Positions 51,562-60,486 of a DNA stretch of 64,000 nt are shown here, one piece after another; the first letter of the stretch is position 1; each line of letters starts with the position of its first letter. Both the position numbers and the translations under genes were made by a program. The notes under the pieces are model-generated. The model had not been told where the DNA came from. It was given only the letters and a program-made list of their open reading frames with translations, and did not search any database. Source of the stretch: Allohahella sp002354735 (GTDB lineage: Bacteria > Pseudomonadota > Gammaproteobacteria > Pseudomonadales > Oleiphilaceae); the NCBI RefSeq assembly GCF_047946665.1, contig NZ_CP172312.1, positions 3,596,001 to 3,660,000 of the forward strand, given 5' to 3'.

Positions 51562-52428
51562 ATGATGTCGACACAGCAAGACAAGCGAATTCATTTCATC
51601 GGCGCAGGTAATATGGCCAGCGCCATGCTGCGTGGCCTGGTCAGTAGTGGCTTCAAGCCGGGATCGCTTTCGTGCAGTTCACCCGCTGAAGCAGAAACGA
51701 AGCGCCTCGTCGATGAGCTTGGAATCAGCGCTTCTGCCGACAATCTCGAGTACCTGCGAGATTGTGATGCCATCGTGCTCGGGGTAAAGCCGCAGATTCT
51801 TCAATCGGTATGTCAGGAGCTTGCGCCCTTTCTGGCATCAGCCGACCGTCAGCCAATAGTCATTTCGATTGCAGCGGGCACGACAACCCAGTCCATTTCC
51901 AGTTGGCTGAAGCAGGATCCTGATCTGCTGCCACTGGTACGCAGCATGCCGAACACGCCAGCTCAGGTGGGCATGGGCGCCTCTGGACTGTTCGCTACAG
52001 CTGCAGTTAAGCCTGACCAGAAGGCGCTCACCCAGGAAATCTTTGAGGCCTTTGGCATTGCGGTGTGGGTTGAGGATGAGTCGCAACTGCATGCCGTCAC
52101 AGCACTTTCTGGATCAGGGCCGGCCTACGTATTCGAGTTCATCAAGGGTCTGGCAGATGCAGGTGTGAGCCTGGGCCTTCAGCCGGACGTCAGCAGGCAG
52201 CTCGCTGAAGCTACGGTGGCAGGCGCCGCAAAGCTGTGTGCCGTATCGCATGCTGAAGAGATCGCGGGATTGCAACGCAAGGTCATGTCACCAGGTGGGA
52301 CGACCGAACAGGGTGTGCGCGTGCTGCAGTCTGAAGAGCTCACCGCGACCGTTCGCCGCGCCATGGAGGCAGCGCGTGATCAGTCGCTGTACCTGGCTGG
52401 CGAGGGGCCGGCGCTGGCAAAAAATTAG
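51562..52428 (+). CDS. proC: Pyrroline-5-carboxylate reductase
   Basis: A 288-residue enzyme that makes proline with NAD(P)H. IHFIGAGNMASAMLRGL is the Rossmann motif, then VLGVKPQIL, SMPNTPAQVGMGASGLF and ALSGSGPAYVFEFI. The C-terminal VMSPGGTTEQGVRVLQS is diagnostic. Two ATGs follow one another at the start (51562 and 51565) after AAGGG. Confidence 0.97.
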   Translation: MMSTQQDKRIHFIGAGNMASAMLRGLVSSGFKPGSLSCSSPAEAETKRLVDELGISASADNLEYLRDCDAIVLGVKPQILQSVCQELAPFLASADRQPIVISIAAGTTTQSISSWLKQDPDLLPLVRSMPNTPAQVGMGASGLFATAAVKPDQKALTQEIFEAFGIAVWVEDESQLHAVTALSGSGPAYVFEFIKGLADAGVSLGLQPDVSRQLAEATVAGAAKLCAVSHAEEIAGLQRKVMSPGGTTEQGVRVLQSEELTATVRRAMEAARDQSLYLAGEGPALAKN

Positions 52429-52509
52429 CACCATCAATCACTTTGGCCTTAGAATCCGTATGATTGCGGTTCCATTGAAGGACATCCTCCAGGAGATTTG
52501 TAGCTCATC

Positions 52510-53076
52510 ATGTTTAGTCAGATACTGATATCGACGCTGGAAATACTCGGCTCCTTCTACATCACCCTGGTGATTCTGCGTTTCCTGCTTCAGCTGTCGC
52601 GGGCAGACTTCTACAACCCAATCACGCAGTTCATCGTCAAGGCGACGAACCCGCTGATACTGCCATTACGTCGGGTTATTCCGGGGCTCGGCGGTGTCGA
52701 CCTGGCCGCAATCGTGCTGGCGCTCATTCTGCAAATCGTGCTGCTGCTGATTATTCTGACGGTGGCCTCACCAGCGGGCGCGGGCTTCCCACCGCTGCTA
52801 CCGCTGCTGGGCGTGGCGATCATCAAGGTGCTTCAATTGACCCTGCAGATCTACTTCGTCGCGATTATAGCGGTGATTATCCTTAGCTGGGTCGCGCCAG
52901 GTAGCCGGCACCCGGGTGCCATGCTGCTCGTTCAGCTTACCGAACCGGTACTCGCGCCGATTCGCAGACTCCTGCCCAGTCTTGGCGGTCTCGACCTCTC
53001 CCCGATCGTCGTGTTTCTCATCATCAATGCGCTCACGATCATGCTCGATCATAGCGCCACACTGATGCTTCGTTAG
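52510..53076 (+). CDS. yggT: YggT family membrane protein
   Basis: A 188-residue inner-membrane protein with two YggT domains, each with a pair of helices and an R-x-x-x-P-G-L-G-G-x-D/L-signature (PLRRVIPGLGGVDL and PIRRLLPSLGGLDL). YggT proteins are linked to osmotic stress and membrane function. It ends the yggS-proC-yggT operon; a terminator-like stem (GACGCC and GGCGTC) lies just downstream. Confidence 0.93.
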   Translation: MFSQILISTLEILGSFYITLVILRFLLQLSRADFYNPITQFIVKATNPLILPLRRVIPGLGGVDLAAIVLALILQIVLLLIILTVASPAGAGFPPLLPLLGVAIIKVLQLTLQIYFVAIIAVIILSWVAPGSRHPGAMLLVQLTEPVLAPIRRLLPSLGGLDLSPIVVFLIINALTIMLDHSATLMLR

Positions 53077-53212
53077 ACGCCCCTGGCGTCAAAAATCGGC
53101 GGGACTTCCTGAGAAGCCCGTCGAGATTTGACAATTGTTTACAACTGCGGACATTTCTTGACCAGTATCTTGCTTATAATTCATGCATCGAAAGGCTCGT
53201 TGCAGGAGAAGC

Positions 53213-55216
53213 ATGGCCATGGCAGTATCTACAGCAGTTCCAGGTGGCCGGAGCAATAAGGGTTTAAGTCAGCAAATCGAGGCGTATCACGCCTGGAAAG
53301 CGGCCATGATCCGCGAGATCCATCATTATCGCAGCTGGCTCGAAAGTAACGACCTTGCCTCAGCAGACATTATTGGCCGTCTCGACCATTGCAGCACCGT
53401 ACTACGTGAAGACAAGGTCACCGTTGCCCTGGCTGGCGAATTCTCCCGCGGCAAGACCGAACTGATCAATGCGCTTTTTTTCGCCTCATTTGGTCAACGC
53501 ATGCTGCCTTCGCATGCCGGCCGTACCACCATGTGCCCCACCGAAGTCTTTTACGATGAAGCAGGCTCGTATCTCAGGCTGCTGCCTATCGAGACCAGGG
53601 AGTCACAGGTCGGCATCGCCGAGCTCAAGCTTCAATCGAAGCACTGGCATTGCATTCCGCTTGATGGCCTTTCACCAGATGCACTGAAAGCTGGCCTCGA
53701 GCCACTCAAGCAAACGAAATCTGTTCCGATTGCCCAGGCCGTTCTACTGGGCTTCAGTCTTGAAGGACTGGATCGTGATCCTGAGAAGAATGGTCATGCC
53801 CTTATCCCGGCATGGCGCCACGCCCTGATCAGTCTTGATAATCCGCTGCTCAAACAGGGCCTGCGCATTCTGGATACGCCCGGCCTCAATGCGCTGGGCT
53901 CAGAACCCGAACTGACTGTGAGCATGCTGCCCAAGGCCGATGCCATTCTGTTCATCCTGGCTGCCGACACCGGTGTGACTGCCAGCGATATGACTCTGTG
54001 GAACGATCATATCAACAAGAGCGAACACAAGGCTGGTCGTTACGCCATTCTGAACAAGATCGACGTGCTGCTCGAAGACATTGAAGGTGACGAACACGCG
54101 TGGCGTTTCATCGACAATGTGCGCGAGAAGACGGCAATGCAGCTCAAGCTGGACCCCGCACACATTGTGGCCATGTCGGCCAAGCAGGCCCTGATTGGCC
54201 GGACCCAGCATGACGCAGAGCGCGTGGCCAAGAGTCGCATCGACGAGCTTGAAACCCTGCTGGCAGATCAGATACTGAATCGCCGTGAGCAGGTCATTCA
54301 GGACAGCGTGATGCAGGACGTGCTCAGCATGATTCATAACAGCCAGGCTGTGCTCAGGGATCGTCGCGACATGCTGGAAGACCGGCTGGAGAAGTTCCGT
54401 GCCTCCACCGTGAGCAAGGACTTCCTCGGCGATTTGTCATTGAAAACGCAGGAAGACTACGACTACTACTACAAGCAGCTGTTCACACTGCGCTCGAGTC
54501 GTAGGCTGATGAAGAGCCAGGCAGCGATACTCAATTCGATGATCGAGCCGCAGCGCTTCGATGCTTACGTTACCGAGACCAGGATCCGGCTCATGAATGC
54601 CTGGACCACCTTTGGCATGGGCTCGGCCATCGATGACTTCTATACCTCCATTGAAGATGACCTGAAGAATCTCAAGTATGAAGCCATTCTGGCGCAGCGC
54701 ATGATCGACTCGATCTACAAGCGTTACACCACGGAGGCTCGCAACCGTCATCTCAAACCGGCCTATCTGAAGGTGGACCGGCAGATCAAGGCGCTTGAGT
54801 CACTGAGAGAGCAGGCGAAGTCATTCAAGCGCAGTCCATCGAGCCTGATGACCGAGCAGACCATCTTCATCAAGCGCTTCCTGCAAACACTCGTTGCCGA
54901 GGCAAGACGCCTGTATGACGAGATCCGCCACGAGGTTGCGCGTTGGCCGCACGAGGCCCTGTTGCCAATCTTCCAGCACACAACAGATCAGAAGCAGATG
55001 CTGGAAACTCAGATCGCTCGCCTGAAGGAGCTCGCCCAGAGCGCCTCGGTGGGTCGCAATCAGATCGAGCGTATCGAAGCCATGTCGACCGACCTCCTGC
55101 ATCAGCAGAAGGCCCTCGAGCGCATCGAGAAGAAGCTGCGACGGCCGGCACCGCAGGCCTTGCGCTCGGTGGTTACCCGTCTGCCGTCAGTGGTGCCGGT
55201 TGCGTCGTCCAGATAG
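53213..55216 (+). CDS. Dynamin-like GTPase
   Basis: A 667-residue bacterial dynamin-family protein. The GTPase domain has all motifs: G1 GEFSRGKTELINAL, G2 Thr in RTTMCPTEV, G3 DTPGLNALGS and G4 ILNKIDVL. The rest is helical (about 350-640) with coiled-coil segments, as expected of the stalk and membrane-remodelling part. There is no signal or clear membrane helix; it could bind the inner membrane. ATG 53213 has AGGAG upstream. It is inserted between yggT and metX, a place where Pseudomonas has no such gene. Confidence 0.88.
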   Translation: MAMAVSTAVPGGRSNKGLSQQIEAYHAWKAAMIREIHHYRSWLESNDLASADIIGRLDHCSTVLREDKVTVALAGEFSRGKTELINALFFASFGQRMLPSHAGRTTMCPTEVFYDEAGSYLRLLPIETRESQVGIAELKLQSKHWHCIPLDGLSPDALKAGLEPLKQTKSVPIAQAVLLGFSLEGLDRDPEKNGHALIPAWRHALISLDNPLLKQGLRILDTPGLNALGSEPELTVSMLPKADAILFILAADTGVTASDMTLWNDHINKSEHKAGRYAILNKIDVLLEDIEGDEHAWRFIDNVREKTAMQLKLDPAHIVAMSAKQALIGRTQHDAERVAKSRIDELETLLADQILNRREQVIQDSVMQDVLSMIHNSQAVLRDRRDMLEDRLEKFRASTVSKDFLGDLSLKTQEDYDYYYKQLFTLRSSRRLMKSQAAILNSMIEPQRFDAYVTETRIRLMNAWTTFGMGSAIDDFYTSIEDDLKNLKYEAILAQRMIDSIYKRYTTEARNRHLKPAYLKVDRQIKALESLREQAKSFKRSPSSLMTEQTIFIKRFLQTLVAEARRLYDEIRHEVARWPHEALLPIFQHTTDQKQMLETQIARLKELAQSASVGRNQIERIEAMSTDLLHQQKALERIEKKLRRPAPQALRSVVTRLPSVVPVASSR

Positions 55217-55261
55217 CACAGTTAGACTGCGGGGCTGACCGTCCGGCCCCTGGAACACCCT

Positions 55262-56416
55262 ATGACAAGCTCCCTGCCCGCCGATTCGGTGGGCATGGTC
55301 ACCCCGCAGACTGCCCACTTCGAAACGCCTCTGAATCTGGAGTGCGGCCGCACGCTTGATCGTTTTGAACTCGTGTATGAGACCTATGGCGAACTGAACG
55401 CCTCGGCCTCGAATGCCGTGCTCATCTGTCATGCCCTGAGCGGTGATCATCATGCTGCAGGCTATCACACGCCGACAGATCGCAAGCCGGGCTGGTGGGA
55501 CAACTGCATAGGTCCGGGCAAGTGTATCGATACCACGAAGTTCTTCGTCGTCTGCCTGAACAATCTTGGCGGTTGCGCAGGCTCGACCGGGCCCACCTCG
55601 ATCAATCCAGCAACGGGCAAACCTTATGGCGCTGACTTCCCGGCGATAACCGTGGCGGACTGGGTGGCGGCCCAGGCGCGCCTGGCGGACCGCCTGGGCA
55701 TCGGTACCTGGGCGGCCGTCGTGGGTGGCAGCCTCGGCGGCATGCAGGCATTGCAATGGACAATCAGCTTCCCGGCGCGTGTGCAGTATGCGGTCGTGAT
55801 CGCGTCTGCACCCAAGCTCAGTGCGCAGAACATCGCCTTCAATGAAGTGGCGCGCAAAGCCATCAGCAGCGATCCTGATTTCCACGGTGGGCACTACGCA
55901 GAATTCGATACGATTCCCCGCAAGGGGCTGATGCTTGCGAGAATGCTCGGCCATATCACCTATCTGTCGAACGTTTCGCTGGGCAACAAGTTCGGCCGAG
56001 CCTTGCGTAGTGATGAACTGAAATATGTCCCGCTGGATATCGAGTTCGAGATCGAGAGTTACCTGCAATACCAGGGTGAGCGCTTTGCCGAGAATTTCGA
56101 CGCCAACACCTACCTGTTGATGACACGCGCCCTGGATTATTTCGATCCTGCTCAGGCCTGTAATGACGATCTGGCAGCGGCCCTCAAGCCGGTGCAGGCC
56201 AGGTTCCTGGTCGTATCGTTTTCGACCGACTGGCGGTTTGCTCCGGATCGCTCCGAGGAGCTTGTCGAGGCCCTGGTCGACGCGCGAAAGGCCGTGAGCT
56301 ATGCCCGTATCGATGCGCCGCACGGTCACGATGCATTCCTGATCCCGGACGACCGTTATTTTGATGTGTTCACAGGCTTCATGAATCGAATCGCGGCACA
56401 GCTGGAGCGCTCATGA
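55262..56416 (+). CDS. metX: Homoserine O-acyltransferase MetX
   Basis: A 384-residue alpha/beta-hydrolase-fold enzyme that acylates homoserine at the first committed step of methionine synthesis. NCIGPGKCIDT, the nucleophile elbow VVGGSLGGMQALQW, SFSTDWRFAPDRSEELVEAL and a final DAPHGHDAFLIPDD provide the Ser, Asp and His of the triad. In Pseudomonas this enzyme uses succinyl- or acetyl-CoA; the sequence alone does not decide. It overlaps metW by 4 bp. Confidence 0.96.
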   Translation: MTSSLPADSVGMVTPQTAHFETPLNLECGRTLDRFELVYETYGELNASASNAVLICHALSGDHHAAGYHTPTDRKPGWWDNCIGPGKCIDTTKFFVVCLNNLGGCAGSTGPTSINPATGKPYGADFPAITVADWVAAQARLADRLGIGTWAAVVGGSLGGMQALQWTISFPARVQYAVVIASAPKLSAQNIAFNEVARKAISSDPDFHGGHYAEFDTIPRKGLMLARMLGHITYLSNVSLGNKFGRALRSDELKYVPLDIEFEIESYLQYQGERFAENFDANTYLLMTRALDYFDPAQACNDDLAAALKPVQARFLVVSFSTDWRFAPDRSEELVEALVDARKAVSYARIDAPHGHDAFLIPDDRYFDVFTGFMNRIAAQLERS

Positions 56417-57066
56417 CATCAGCAAGCGATAAGCTTCCATCCGACCAGTCGGCCCGCAGGGCGCTGAGGGAAGACCTCGACCTGATCGTGGACTGGTTCG
56501 CCGATGGGTCGTCAGTGCTCGACCTTGGTTGCGGTGATGGTACCTTGCTGGCTTACCTGGCCGAGCACCGCGGCTGCTTTGGCTATGGTCTGGAAATCGA
56601 TCCCGCCAACATCAGTCGCTGTATCCGTCGCGGCGTCAATGTGATTGAACAGGACCTGGATTACGACGACCTGAGCGTGTTCAAGGACAAGAGCTTCGAC
56701 GTTGTGGTGATGACGCAGGCTCTGCAGGCGGTGAAGCGGCCTGATATTACGCTGGAGCAGATGCTGCGTATTGGCCGCGAGGGCATTGTGACCTTTCCGA
56801 ATTTTGGCTACTGGCGGCTACGCTGGTACCTCTGGACCAAGGGCCGTATGCCCGAATCGCGCACGCTGCCGTATCATTGGTATGACACACCCAATATTCA
56901 CCTCTGTACCTTCAAGGATTTCGAGGCCTTGTGCGAGCAGCTGGGCATAAAGATACTGCGTCGTTCAGTGGTGGATGACAGGCACAATGCGCAGTGGTTG
57001 AGTCGCCTTTGGCCGAATGCCTTCGGGCAGATCGCGCTGTATCACATTACCCGTCAGGACGCTTAG
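56413..57066 (+). CDS. metW: Methionine biosynthesis protein MetW
   Basis: A 217-residue class I methyltransferase-like protein that pairs with MetX in homoserine acylation. SVLDLGCGDGTLLAYLAE is the SAM-binding glycine loop, with VVMTQALQAVKRPD and GREGIVTFPNFGYWRLR. The ATGA overlap with metX indicates coupled translation. Confidence 0.96.
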   Translation: MTSASDKLPSDQSARRALREDLDLIVDWFADGSSVLDLGCGDGTLLAYLAEHRGCFGYGLEIDPANISRCIRRGVNVIEQDLDYDDLSVFKDKSFDVVVMTQALQAVKRPDITLEQMLRIGREGIVTFPNFGYWRLRWYLWTKGRMPESRTLPYHWYDTPNIHLCTFKDFEALCEQLGIKILRRSVVDDRHNAQWLSRLWPNAFGQIALYHITRQDA

Positions 57067-57069
57067 CTT

Positions 57070-57531
57070 ATGAGGCCTGTCATGAATCAGCTCTGCGTTT
57101 TGCCCAGGGCATTGCTTGGTTTGTTCTGGCTGGCGGCCATGCCGGCGGCCGCAGAACAGCAGATAGAGCTCGACGACTTTCAGGTGCATTATGCAGCGCT
57201 GCCGGGCAGCGTGTTGTCTGAGCAGAGTGCACGGATGTATCAAATCAGCCGATCGGTTGGCTCAGGTTTCATCAATATTACTGTGCTGGAAAAACAGGCT
57301 GACGAGCAGCTCGTTTCACGCCGCTCCTTCGTTCGGGGTACAGTGAAAACAGAGCAGGGCGAAGCGCGACCACTGCCATTTCAACAGGTGACCGAGGGCG
57401 GGGTTACCAGCAGCATCGCGAATTTCTGGTATAGCCCGGGAAAGGAGTTGACCTTCGCCATCGAATTCATAGGTGACCCCAACCAACCGCCGCTCGAATT
57501 CGCCTTCAAGCAGACGCTCTACGCAGACTGA
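57070..57531 (+). CDS. DUF4426 family exported protein
   Basis: A 153-residue protein with a signal peptide (about 1-28, ending AAAEQ) and a DUF4426 domain: FQVHYAALPGSVLS, the repeated NITVLEKQ, then NFWYSPGKELTFAIEF. Expected periplasmic; function unknown. The position between metW and rdgB is the conserved Pseudomonas arrangement. Confidence 0.9.
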   Translation: MRPVMNQLCVLPRALLGLFWLAAMPAAAEQQIELDDFQVHYAALPGSVLSEQSARMYQISRSVGSGFINITVLEKQADEQLVSRRSFVRGTVKTEQGEARPLPFQQVTEGGVTSSIANFWYSPGKELTFAIEFIGDPNQPPLEFAFKQTLYAD

Positions 57532-57542
57532 GACCACATCAT

Positions 57543-58190
57543 TTGAACATCATCATTGCCAGTGGCAACAAGGGAAAGCTCAAGGAGTTCGCCACCTTGT
57601 TCAGTGGTGTCACGACCAAGCCCTCCCGCGAATTCAATCTGGTCGCCCAGAGCGAGCTGGGTATCGAATCCTGTGAAGAACCGGCTTCGACCTTTGTCGA
57701 AAATGCCATCCTGAAGGCTCGACATGCCTGTGCTGAAGCGCGTGCTCGAGGGCACGAAGGCGCTGCGCTAGCCGACGACTCGGGCCTCTGCGTGAACGCC
57801 TTGAGTGGGGCGCCGGGTATTTTTTCTGCGCGCTTTGCAGGCATGCATGGGCGCTTGCCTGCTGAGGGCCAGTCCGTCGATGCCGTCAATATCGAAGAGC
57901 TGCTGCATCAACTGCAAGGGATCGATGGCAATCGGCGTCACGCCTCGTTCTATTGCGCACTCGCGCTGCTCCGCCATGCTGACGATCCTGCGCCGCTGGT
58001 TGCCTGCGGGCGCTGGCATGGCCGCATTCTCGATGCGCCCGTCGGCGACTCTGGATTTGGTTATGATCCGGTGTTTTTCGTACCGGACCTTGGGAAGACG
58101 GCGGCCGAGCTCTCGCCTGGGCAGAAAAACGCACTGAGTCACCGTGGCCAGGCCCTGCGCCTGCTAGCCCTGCAACTGCCAGGGCTCTGA
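57543..58190 (+). CDS. rdgB: XTP/dITP pyrophosphatase
   Basis: A 215-residue enzyme that removes non-canonical purine triphosphates (XTP, ITP, dITP). The start IIIASGNKGKLKEFATLF, ALADDSGLCVNALSGAPGIF, GFGYDPVFFVPDLGKTAAEL and SHRGQALRLL are all characteristic. It begins with TTG at 57543, 12 bp after the DUF4426 gene. It is in the operon with hemW, which starts 4 bp after it. Confidence 0.97.
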   Translation: MNIIIASGNKGKLKEFATLFSGVTTKPSREFNLVAQSELGIESCEEPASTFVENAILKARHACAEARARGHEGAALADDSGLCVNALSGAPGIFSARFAGMHGRLPAEGQSVDAVNIEELLHQLQGIDGNRRHASFYCALALLRHADDPAPLVACGRWHGRILDAPVGDSGFGYDPVFFVPDLGKTAAELSPGQKNALSHRGQALRLLALQLPGL

Positions 58191-58194
58191 GACC

Positions 58195-59379
58195 TTGCAC
58201 CCACCGCTATCGCTGTATGTTCACGTGCCCTGGTGCATCAGAAAGTGCCCCTATTGCGACTTCAATTCGCACGAGACGCATGATCTGCAGGCGCTGATCG
58301 ATCCATATCTCGACGCGCTGCTGCTCGACTGGGCCGAGGAGCGCCAACGCCTCGATCGGTTCGGTGGTACACGACCACTGCAATCCATCTTTATAGGCGG
58401 TGGTACGCCCAGTCTGCTACCGCCTGATTTCTACGCCAGACTACTCGAGCGCATCAACCAGGCCATGCCGCTGTCAGAGGCGACGGAAATCACGCTTGAA
58501 GCCAATCCCGGCGCTGTCGACGCCGCCCATTTCAAGGGCTACAGGGGCGCCGGCATCAACAGAATCTCCATTGGCGTGCAGAGCTTTGCGGCTGAGCAAC
58601 TGACGGCGCTCGGCCGGGTTCACTCTGGCAGACAGGCGCTGGATGCCATTGACGCGGTAGCCGCTGCCGGATTCGAACGCTTCAACATTGACCTGATGTT
58701 CGGCCTGCCACAGCAGACAGCCGAGGGCGCTGAAGCCGATCTGAAGCAGGCGCTGCAATGCGGTGCATCCCACCTATCGTGGTATCAGCTCACCTTGGAG
58801 CCCAATACCCACTTTTTCTCCCATCCGCCACCACTGCCGGAAGATGACGATATCGCGGATATTCAGTTGGCAGGCCAGGCCTTGCTGGCCGATGCGGGGC
58901 TGCAGCAGTACGAAGTATCAGCTTATGCCCGTACAGGAGAAGCCGCTCGGCACAACAGGAATTACTGGGAGTTTGGGGATTATCTAGCCATTGGCGCAGG
59001 CGCCCACGGCAAGCTGAGCGCGCCTGCCGCCGGTGAGTTCCTACGTTACCGCAAGACCAGACAACCTGAGTCCTATCTGAAAAGGGCGCATGGGCAGCAG
59101 GGACTTATCGCAACATCGGCGGCCGGATTCGTGGCTGCGGAAGAAGCCATCACGAAGGAGAGCTTGCCCTTCGAGTTCATGCTGAATGCGCTGCGTCTCA
59201 CAGATGGCGTAGCTCAATCCCTCTTTACCGAGCGTACGGGCCTCGAGCTTGGACTGCTGGAGCCACAGCTATCGCAGCTGAGGCAGGCAGGCCTGATGCG
59301 GGCCGATGGGGACCGTCTGCAGACTACCGCGCTCGGCGCGCGCTTTCTCAATGATGTTGTGGGCAAGTTCAGCGATTGA
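58195..59379 (+). CDS. hemW: HemW, radical SAM heme chaperone
   Basis: A 394-residue radical SAM protein that delivers heme to client enzymes. The 4Fe-4S motif is CIRKCPYC in VPWCIRKCPYCDFNSHE, followed by IFIGGGTPSLL, SIGVQSF and NIDLMFGLPQQT. The extra C-terminal domain is present. It begins with TTG, four bases after rdgB. It does not act as a coproporphyrinogen oxidase. Confidence 0.96.
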   Translation: MHPPLSLYVHVPWCIRKCPYCDFNSHETHDLQALIDPYLDALLLDWAEERQRLDRFGGTRPLQSIFIGGGTPSLLPPDFYARLLERINQAMPLSEATEITLEANPGAVDAAHFKGYRGAGINRISIGVQSFAAEQLTALGRVHSGRQALDAIDAVAAAGFERFNIDLMFGLPQQTAEGAEADLKQALQCGASHLSWYQLTLEPNTHFFSHPPPLPEDDDIADIQLAGQALLADAGLQQYEVSAYARTGEAARHNRNYWEFGDYLAIGAGAHGKLSAPAAGEFLRYRKTRQPESYLKRAHGQQGLIATSAAGFVAAEEAITKESLPFEFMLNALRLTDGVAQSLFTERTGLELGLLEPQLSQLRQAGLMRADGDRLQTTALGARFLNDVVGKFSD

Positions 59380-59404
59380 CGGCGGCTGCCGCTAGCGAGC
59401 CGCT

Positions 59405-60154
59405 TCAGCGCTTCCGAAACAACAGGTCATAGACGCCGTGGCCGAGCTTCTGTCCGCGTCGCTCGAATTTGGTCTCTGGCCGCCATTCCGGCCGCTCCAC
59501 AAACTTGTCTTCTGCCAGATTTTCGAGCGTCGGTTCGGCGGCGAGGACATCGTACATATGATGGGCGTAGTGTTCCCAGTCGGTGGCAAGGTGCAGCAGA
59601 CCGCCGGGCTTGAGCTTGGCGGCCAGCATTGCGGTAAACTCCGGCTGGATCAGGCGGCGCTTGTGATGACGCTTCTTGTGCCACGGGTCAGGAAAGTACA
59701 CCTGAATGCGATCGACTGAGGCATCGTCTACACAGCCCTCGAAAACCTCGACCGCATCATGCTGATAGATTCTGATATTGCCGATCTCACTCGTCTGGAT
59801 CTGCAGGCAGAGCGAGCCGACCCCCGGTGGATGCACTTCGATGCCGACAAAATCCGTTTCCGGTGCCGCCAGCGCCATCTCGGCCAGCGACTGCCCCATA
59901 CCGAAGCCGACCTCGATAACCAACGGCGCCGACTCACGTCCAGGACTACGGCTATCACGAAGAGGTGTTCCAGGGTCCAGACCGAGTTTTGGCCAGAGCG
60001 TATCGTACGCCGCCTGCTGCCCGGCAGTCTTGCGGCCACTACGGATGACGAAACTCTTCAAACGGCGGGGGTGAGCAGCCGCCTCCGGACTCTCAGGACG
60101 CATGGAATCCTGCGTGGCGGACTGATCGCCCTCTGTTTTCTGATGATCTGACAT
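59405..60154 (-). CDS. trmB: tRNA (guanine-N7)-methyltransferase
   Basis: A 249-residue methyltransferase that forms m7G46 in tRNA. FVIRSGRKTAGQQAAYDTLW at the conserved start, IEVGFGMGQSLAEMAL (SAM loop), VQVYFPDPWHKKRHHKRRL and the C-terminal TKFERRGQKLGHGVYDL are all present. The first 30 residues are not conserved. It is convergent with hemW. Confidence 0.96.
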   Translation of the reverse strand: MSDHQKTEGDQSATQDSMRPESPEAAAHPRRLKSFVIRSGRKTAGQQAAYDTLWPKLGLDPGTPLRDSRSPGRESAPLVIEVGFGMGQSLAEMALAAPETDFVGIEVHPPGVGSLCLQIQTSEIGNIRIYQHDAVEVFEGCVDDASVDRIQVYFPDPWHKKRHHKRRLIQPEFTAMLAAKLKPGGLLHLATDWEHYAHHMYDVLAAEPTLENLAEDKFVERPEWRPETKFERRGQKLGHGVYDLLFRKR

Positions 60155-60486
60155 CGACTCGGCTTACATCTCTGGGTGCATTTCGATTGGGTAATTGGCG
60201 GGAATGATAGCAAAAGTGCGTCCCACATTGGAAAGAACAGTGGTTCGATCAGGGTCTTTTGCCGTCTCAGGGCTAGCGCACTCAAAGAGTGCAGCTCCGG
60301 GAACGGGCATATTCGCTGCACCATAAGCTCACATCCCTAACGTCCTGCCGATGGGCCTGGAAGGTGCCCGATGCAGGCAGTGCATGTGATCCAGAGTCGT
60401 TCAGGGATATGGCCCCGATATTGCCTTGTATAAACCACTCGATCCGGCAGCATCAACGTTCGCTGCAGGGGCCGCCAGTTGGCCAC
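60155..60486. other. Gene-free 332-bp segment
   Basis: Between divergent trmB and the unknown 60487 gene. No coding frame, repeat or clear promoter was found, although it must hold the promoters of both. Confidence 0.35.

Noticed and set aside
53158..53180. TTGACC and TATAAT before the dynamin-like gene as a promoter
   Set aside because: The spacer is only 11 bp, too short for sigma-70; the -10-like box alone is not enough.
55187..56329. 380-residue frame opposite metX
   Set aside because: Shadow of metX; the metX triad and overlap with metW are decisive.
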